A stretch of DNA of 64,000 bases from positions 162,460-226,459 of the forward strand of contig CAWHIX010000009.1 of NCBI GenBank assembly GCA_963829545.1, in the 5' to 3' direction. Positions 60,033 to 64,000 of the stretch are shown here, piece by piece. Numbering within the stretch: the stretch's first letter is position 1; every line of letters begins with the position of its first letter. The position numbers and the translations under genes are program-made. The stretch is from JAXGXJ01 sp963829545 (lineage in GTDB: Bacteria; Actinomycetota; Thermoleophilia; RBG-16-64-13). Under the pieces are notes generated by a model. That model made no database searches and was not told the origin of the DNA. It saw only the letters and a list, made by a program, of their open reading frames with translations.

Positions 60033-60365
60033 TCAGCGGCAGCAAGAGGAGAGCGCTTGCTCAGCAATACGAATCGACCGGCGAGAGCCCACGATGGCGG
60101 TGTCGGTTCGCGGATAGGCGCCATCTGGGATCGAAACAACAGTCCCCCCAGCGCCTAGCTTGTGACTGGCGTGCAGTATGGTGACGCCGGCCAACTCCCC
60201 CGTCTCCGGATCAAGCCGAACCAAATGGCCTTCGGGCGACGGTCCCAGGTGAGTGCCCTCTCGTGGCTTGCCGATGCTTAGATACAGGACATCGGCATCC
60301 ACGTCATAGGAGCAGTCGTTGAACGTGAAAGGTTGAGCCTTAACGATGTGGCCTATGTGCGACAT
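60033..60365 (-). CDS. DUF2283 domain protein
   Basis: This protein of about 110 residues has the DUF2283 signature SYDVDADVLYLSIGKPREG followed by EGHLVRLDPETGELAGVTILHA. Such proteins are small, often encoded next to toxin-like nucleases. GGGGAGG lies 7 bases before the ATG at 60365. The last about 30 residues (TAIVGSRRSIRIAEQALSSCC) do not look like the family and may follow an indel. It overlaps the end of the upstream gene by 26 bases, so the two are expressed together. Confidence 0.75.
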   Translation of the reverse strand: MSHIGHIVKAQPFTFNDCSYDVDADVLYLSIGKPREGTHLGPSPEGHLVRLDPETGELAGVTILHASHKLGAGGTVVSIPDGAYPRTDTAIVGSRRSIRIAEQALSSCCR

Positions 60366-60900
60366 GGACCAACCTCCCCGTCGACCCACTCGGCTGCTTC
60401 GTCACATACATGGTCAGAATGCGGGCGGGCTCCGAGTCGTATGCTACCACCACCACGAGATAGCAGAGGGGGAACCTCCCCGATGCCCCCAGCCTGTAAT
60501 ACAGACGCCTCATCCCCTCCCCCGCATCTTCGTAGACCATGTTCGGTTCCTGAAGAGCCGACTCCGTCCTCCCGAGACACTCGACCACTTCTGGGTGCCG
60601 GTGGAGGATGTGCGCTTCCCACCGGTGCTTGCGAAGGACCACCCTACGACCCATATAGTCACGTGTGTCAAGAATCAGAGCGGCCGCGCGGTGTCGAGGA
60701 TCGAGCCATGCGTCAATTCTCGACGCGGTCTCCTCATGGGTGAATAGGTCCTTGGATGGAGTCAGGACCGTCCCATGAGGCGGTGGCGGTGGTTCTATCG
60801 CAAGCGCTCCCCTATAGAGGACGAGGGACGCAGTCAGCTGAGTCTCACTGAAGCCGGGGCGGCTCAGTGCTGACGCAGGCCTTTGATGGAGAGAAACCAT
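60340..60900 (-). CDS. Nuclease-fold toxin-like protein (PBECR-like), partner of DUF2283 protein
   Basis: This protein is up to 186 residues; the start is uncertain (60900 given). The conserved-looking part is the C-terminal 110 residues: RKHRWEAHILHRHPEVVECLGRTESALQEPNMVYED and YYRLGASGRFPLCYLVVVVAYDSEPARILTMYVTKQPSGSTG. The HxxHIxxRHPE pattern, strands around LVVVVAY and the Arg/Thr near the end recall the barnase/EndoU/RelE-like (PBECR) fold often encoded with DUF2283 proteins. Assignment is by pattern and context only. The proline-rich N-terminus may be untranslated. Confidence 0.5.
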   Translation of the reverse strand: MVSLHQRPASALSRPGFSETQLTASLVLYRGALAIEPPPPPHGTVLTPSKDLFTHEETASRIDAWLDPRHRAAALILDTRDYMGRRVVLRKHRWEAHILHRHPEVVECLGRTESALQEPNMVYEDAGEGMRRLYYRLGASGRFPLCYLVVVVAYDSEPARILTMYVTKQPSGSTGRLVHVAHRPHR

Positions 60901-61078
60901 GAGTGCCCTGGGCGCCCAGTTCGCCGAAGCCGGAGGCAAAGACTACGGCGCCCCTGACCCTACTGGCCACACACTCTTCCGCCAGGCTGGTCCAGCTCAG
61001 ATGCGCCCGCCCGAGTTCGGATGAGGGCTCAACTCCCTTCGTAACCCAGGTAGGTGGAGAACGACGATGCCATCCGTT

Positions 61079-61870
61079 TCACAGCTTGGGCGTGCTTCTT
61101 CTTTCTTGAGCGCCGAAGCGTTCCTTGGGTGCAACTACGGAGAAGGTGGCCTTCAAGTCGCCGTTGCTGTCCCACACGGGAGCGGACACGGAACAGATGC
61201 CAAGACCATGCTCCTCAAGGTCGAAGGCCACTCCTTCAGACGCAGCCTTGTCAAGTTGAGCGGCGATCTCAGCCGGGTCCGTGAGCGTGTTGGGGGTGAG
61301 CTTCGCCTGAGGCATGGACAGAAGCCGGGCCCTTTCGCTTTCAGGCTTGAAGGCGGCGAAGAGCTGCGCGTGACTGTTGGCCAAGTCGTGCATGACCCGA
61401 CCCACCGGAAGCGAGGGCTTGAAAGGATGGGAGGTAAGCACTTGCCCGATCACCACGATACTGCCTTCCACCTCCACGGCCAGGTTGCTGGTCTCCCCGG
61501 TCAGTTCGGCCAGTTCCTCGAGATACGGGCGCGCCAACCGGACCAGCTCCGATTGCGCTGAGGCCAGGAAGCTCAGCGGAATCGTGGCCGGACCCAGATG
61601 GTACCTGCCGGTAGTGACATCGAACACAAGAAACCCTTCGGTCTCCATCGTCCTGGTCATGCGGTAGGCGGTGGCCTTGTGCAGGCCAGTTCGTCGACTC
61701 AATTCACTCAGGCTCCACTCGGGGTGGTCCACCGTGAAAAGGGCAAGCACACGGAGTCCGCGCCAGAGGGCCCGCACCTGGAAGACATCGTCGTTGTCGT
61801 CTTCCGCAGACCCAGTGCCTTTGCCGAAGCTTGCCTGCGTCCCTCCAGCCATGCGACTCACCGCGGTCAT
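61079..61870 (-). CDS. IclR-family transcriptional regulator
   Basis: This is a 263-residue regulator. The N-terminal winged helix (LRVLALFTVDHPEWSLSELSRRTGLHKATAYRMTRTMETEGFLVFDVTTGRYHLG) and C-terminal effector domain (LARPYLEELAELTGETSNLAVEVEGSIVVIGQV; GVAFDLEEHGLGICSVSAPVWDSNGDLKATFSVVAP) are both complete. IclR regulators commonly respond to aromatic acids, acetate/glyoxylate or sugar acids. GGAGG before the ATG at 61870 sets the start. It lies alone between the nuclease-like pair and the beta-helix protein, so its target is unclear; it could act on the catabolic island at a distance. Confidence 0.9.
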   Translation of the reverse strand: MTAVSRMAGGTQASFGKGTGSAEDDNDDVFQVRALWRGLRVLALFTVDHPEWSLSELSRRTGLHKATAYRMTRTMETEGFLVFDVTTGRYHLGPATIPLSFLASAQSELVRLARPYLEELAELTGETSNLAVEVEGSIVVIGQVLTSHPFKPSLPVGRVMHDLANSHAQLFAAFKPESERARLLSMPQAKLTPNTLTDPAEIAAQLDKAASEGVAFDLEEHGLGICSVSAPVWDSNGDLKATFSVVAPKERFGAQERRSTPKL

Positions 61871-61970
61871 CTGAAACCTCCGCACCAGATCCTCATGTGT
61901 TTTCGCGATTGCCCCGGCGCCCTGCAGATAGATCGCTGGGTGACTCGCATGATACTGCCCGCTTGCTTAT

Positions 61971-64000
61971 CTACCCACCTAGATATGCTCGCTCCCTTCG
62001 TTCACGAAGCCTCAAGTGCGTGTCGTGGTCGTGCGGGTAGGCGGTCACCGCGGACGTGGGGTCGGTGTCGATGTCAGAAGCTCCATCACCCCCGGTATTG
62101 CCGGTGAAGCTGCAGTCCCGCACCGTGGCAGTCACGAAGTAGTCGTTGGAGATGGCACCTCCCCCGTTGCCGGCGGCGTTGCCCTGGAAGTCGCAGCCGG
62201 TGATGGTCGGGTTGCTGGCGTCGGCGCAGGCTAAGGCTCCTCCCCGGAGCGCAGCCGAGTTTTCCGCGAATGAGCAACGGTCGAAATGCGTCCCGATGAT
62301 GCCCAGTTGCGCGGCCACGCTCTCCAGGAAGACCCCGCCGCCATGGCCGTCGCTGTGGTTACCCTCGAATGTGCATGCAGAGACCCTGGGGCCCGAACCG
62401 TAGTCGATGAGCATCGCGCCGCCCCGCCATTCCGCGTGATTGTGGGCGAACCGGCAGTTCTCCAGAGTCGGGGAAGCTCCCACGCGATTCACCATGGCTC
62501 CGCCTTTTTCAGCGGCGTTGTCGCGAAACTCGCATCTAGTAACTACGGGCGAAGAGAGGTTGTAGTTGTACATGGCGCCGCCTTCCCGGGCGTGATTCCC
62601 GATGAAGACGCAGTTGGAGACGACCGCCGAGCAGGCGTTGTAGTTGAGCATCCCCCCACCGTGAGCATAGAAGCCCTCACCATCGGCGTTGCCCTTGGTG
62701 ATCGTGAAGCCATCGAGAACGGCTCCATCTGCTCCTGTCACCACGTGGTAGGAATTGCCGCTCATTCCCGACGGGCTGCCCAGGTCACCGGACAGCACCG
62801 TGTTGTTGGCCGCCCAGTCCCGCTGTTCCCTGAGCCGTTTCGCCCCCGCGAAAGCCGCCGAACAGCGCTAGTCCCTGCTGGAGCCAGAAGGAGGGTCGGC
62901 GATCGCCGCCCTTCGCGGGACGGTAGACCCCTGCGGCCACCCACACTTCATCAGCCCCCAGGTAGGCCGCGGCCAGCGCTTCCTGCAGGTCGGAGTAGGC
63001 CGTAGCCCAAGACTTCCCGTCCCAGGGACCCGCTGTGTTACCGGCGTTCACGTGAACGACCCCAGCCGGGGCGCCGCCCGGTGCGCCTGTTGCTAGATCG
63101 GCGAAGACCGAGTTGGCTGGCACTGAAAGGCACCCATGTCCACCGGGGGTTGGAATCGTGCCTCCAGAGACGGTTCGGGCAGATGTGACCCCTTGGGGAA
63201 GAAAGGCACCCGCGCCATCGGCCCGTTGGGGCTCCCTTTGTCGTCATAGCGAGGATTCCCGTCCCGGTCGGTGGGCGGAGCCCAACCGCCGTGACCCGAG
63301 TCGATGCAGGGAGAGCCCGCTCCCAAGCGAAAGTCGCCCTCTTCCGGGTGGACGAAGAGTGGGTCGGCATCGATGTTTCCCTCGCCGTCGTACCCGCCTT
63401 CCACACACGAGTACGAGATCACGGTGCGGCAGTCGTGCCAGTTCCCGACCCCCGCGGGCCCGCTATTGGCCGTATTGCCCCGCTAGAAGATGCTGTTGGT
63501 GACGACGGGCACGTTGGGGACGTTGGTGGGGCCGGTTCCGCTGTAGAGGGCGCCGTACATATCGCGCGCGTGGTTCCGGGCAAAGGTGCAGTTGGTTATG
63601 GTGGGGTTGGAGCGCCCGTCGTTGGCCAAAGCCCCGCCCTTCATGGCTTCGTTGCGGGCGAAGAGACAGCTGACCAACTCCGGAGAACAGTCGAAGTCGT
63701 TGTACATGCCCCCACCCTTGCCATCGCACCGGGTCGTCGATGAAGGGGGCAGGCCGACGAAGGTGGGGATGCGTCTTCAAGGTCGTTGTGGACACTCGCC
63801 TCCGCCGCGCCTCTCGGAGGAAGTTGCGGGGCGAACGATGCAGTTCAACCACCAGCCGGCTGCCTTTCTCCCACCCGATCGGTCGGCCAGGTCGCGCGTG
63901 GACCATGTTGTACATGCCGGCACCCTTGGAGGCCACGTTGTCGCAGATGAGGCAGTTCCGCACCGTGGGGGCGCAGCGGTCGTTCAGCATACCCGCACCG
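61971..64000 (-). CDS. Parallel beta-helix surface protein, 5' end outside the window (frameshifted)
   Basis: Across several frames this encodes a repetitive protein of at least 670 residues. Repeats of the kind SNCVFIGNHAREGGAMYNY / TRCEFRDNAAEKGGAMVNR / TGCDFQGNAAGNGGGAISN are right-handed beta-helix coils of the polymorphic-membrane-protein/choice-of-anchor Q type. One module ends with GNIDADPLFVHPEEGDFRLGAGSPCIDSG (63093-63422); a second starts HVNAGNTAGPWDGKSWATAYSDLQEAL (about 63050) and runs VLDGFTITKGNADG to the end at 61971. Breaks lie near 63760, 63480, 63100 and 62810. The start and any signal peptide are beyond 64000. The last residues at 61971 may also be mis-framed. Likely secreted; role unknown. 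Confidence 0.75.

Overview
The window is high-GC DNA from a bacterium that I read as an anaerobic or facultatively anaerobic Gram-positive, most likely a deep-branching actinobacterium. The evidence is indirect: solute-binding lipoproteins with long Thr/Ala/Pro spacers, two large secreted proteins carrying SLH (S-layer homology) domains, no outer-membrane genes, and an electron-transfer set (ETF plus a membrane Fe-S oxidoreductase) of the type that feeds menaquinone. There is no rRNA gene to settle the taxonomy. Many genes are interrupted by single-base indels while their neighbours are intact; I annotate these as whole genes with frameshifts and give the joins I can infer.

Layout. 1-5.05 kb (-): ABC solute-binding lipoprotein and a two-subunit molybdenum enzyme resembling pyrogallol-phloroglucinol transhydroxylase. 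5.4-13.4 kb: flavin-binding protein, small membrane protein, a MarR / heterodimeric ABC exporter operon, an SDR and a DHA2 drug exporter. 13.4-19.5 kb (-): a TRAP operon (dctP, hairpin, dctQ, dctM) continuing into SDR, two DUF169 proteins and a cupin; divergent from it (+) are a double cupin and a MarR-SDR pair. 22.9-25.2 kb: an enolase-superfamily enzyme and a tandem UspA protein. 25.3-39.2 kb (-): one long probable operon, etfB-etfA-FAD oxidase-FeS protein-FAD oxidase-SDR-MmgE/PrpD-membrane Fe-S oxidoreductase-dctP-hairpin-dctQ-dctM. 39.5-44.7 kb (+): divergent DUF169-FAD oxidase-FeS protein-FAD oxidase, ending in an intrinsic terminator. 44.7-50.5 kb: double cupin, small protein, lone CoA-transferase subunit B, MFS carrier, tRNA-Lys(CTT), tRNA-Glu(CTC) and gltX. 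50.6-59.7 kb (-): SLH-alkylsulfatase fusion, giant SLH surface protein, degenerate receiver, and a LuxR-type two-component pair. 60-64 kb: a DUF2283/nuclease-like pair, an IclR regulator and a beta-helix surface protein cut by the window edge.

How it fits together (inference). The 13-45 kb region looks like a catabolic island for one or more organic acids or ring-derived compounds: TRAP systems take up the substrate, SDRs, MmgE/PrpD and enolase-type enzymes transform it, paired FAD/Fe-S dehydrogenases oxidise it, and electrons pass through ETF and the membrane Fe-S oxidoreductase to the quinone pool. The most striking arrangement is a mirrored duplication: two paralogous FAD-FeS-FAD triads sit on either side of the ETF genes and a shared divergent control region. 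That region has a consensus-like promoter whose spacer is filled by the repeat TTAGTTAAGTTTAGTTAA, and related AT-rich sites lie in other promoter regions of the island. The substrate cannot be named from sequence alone.
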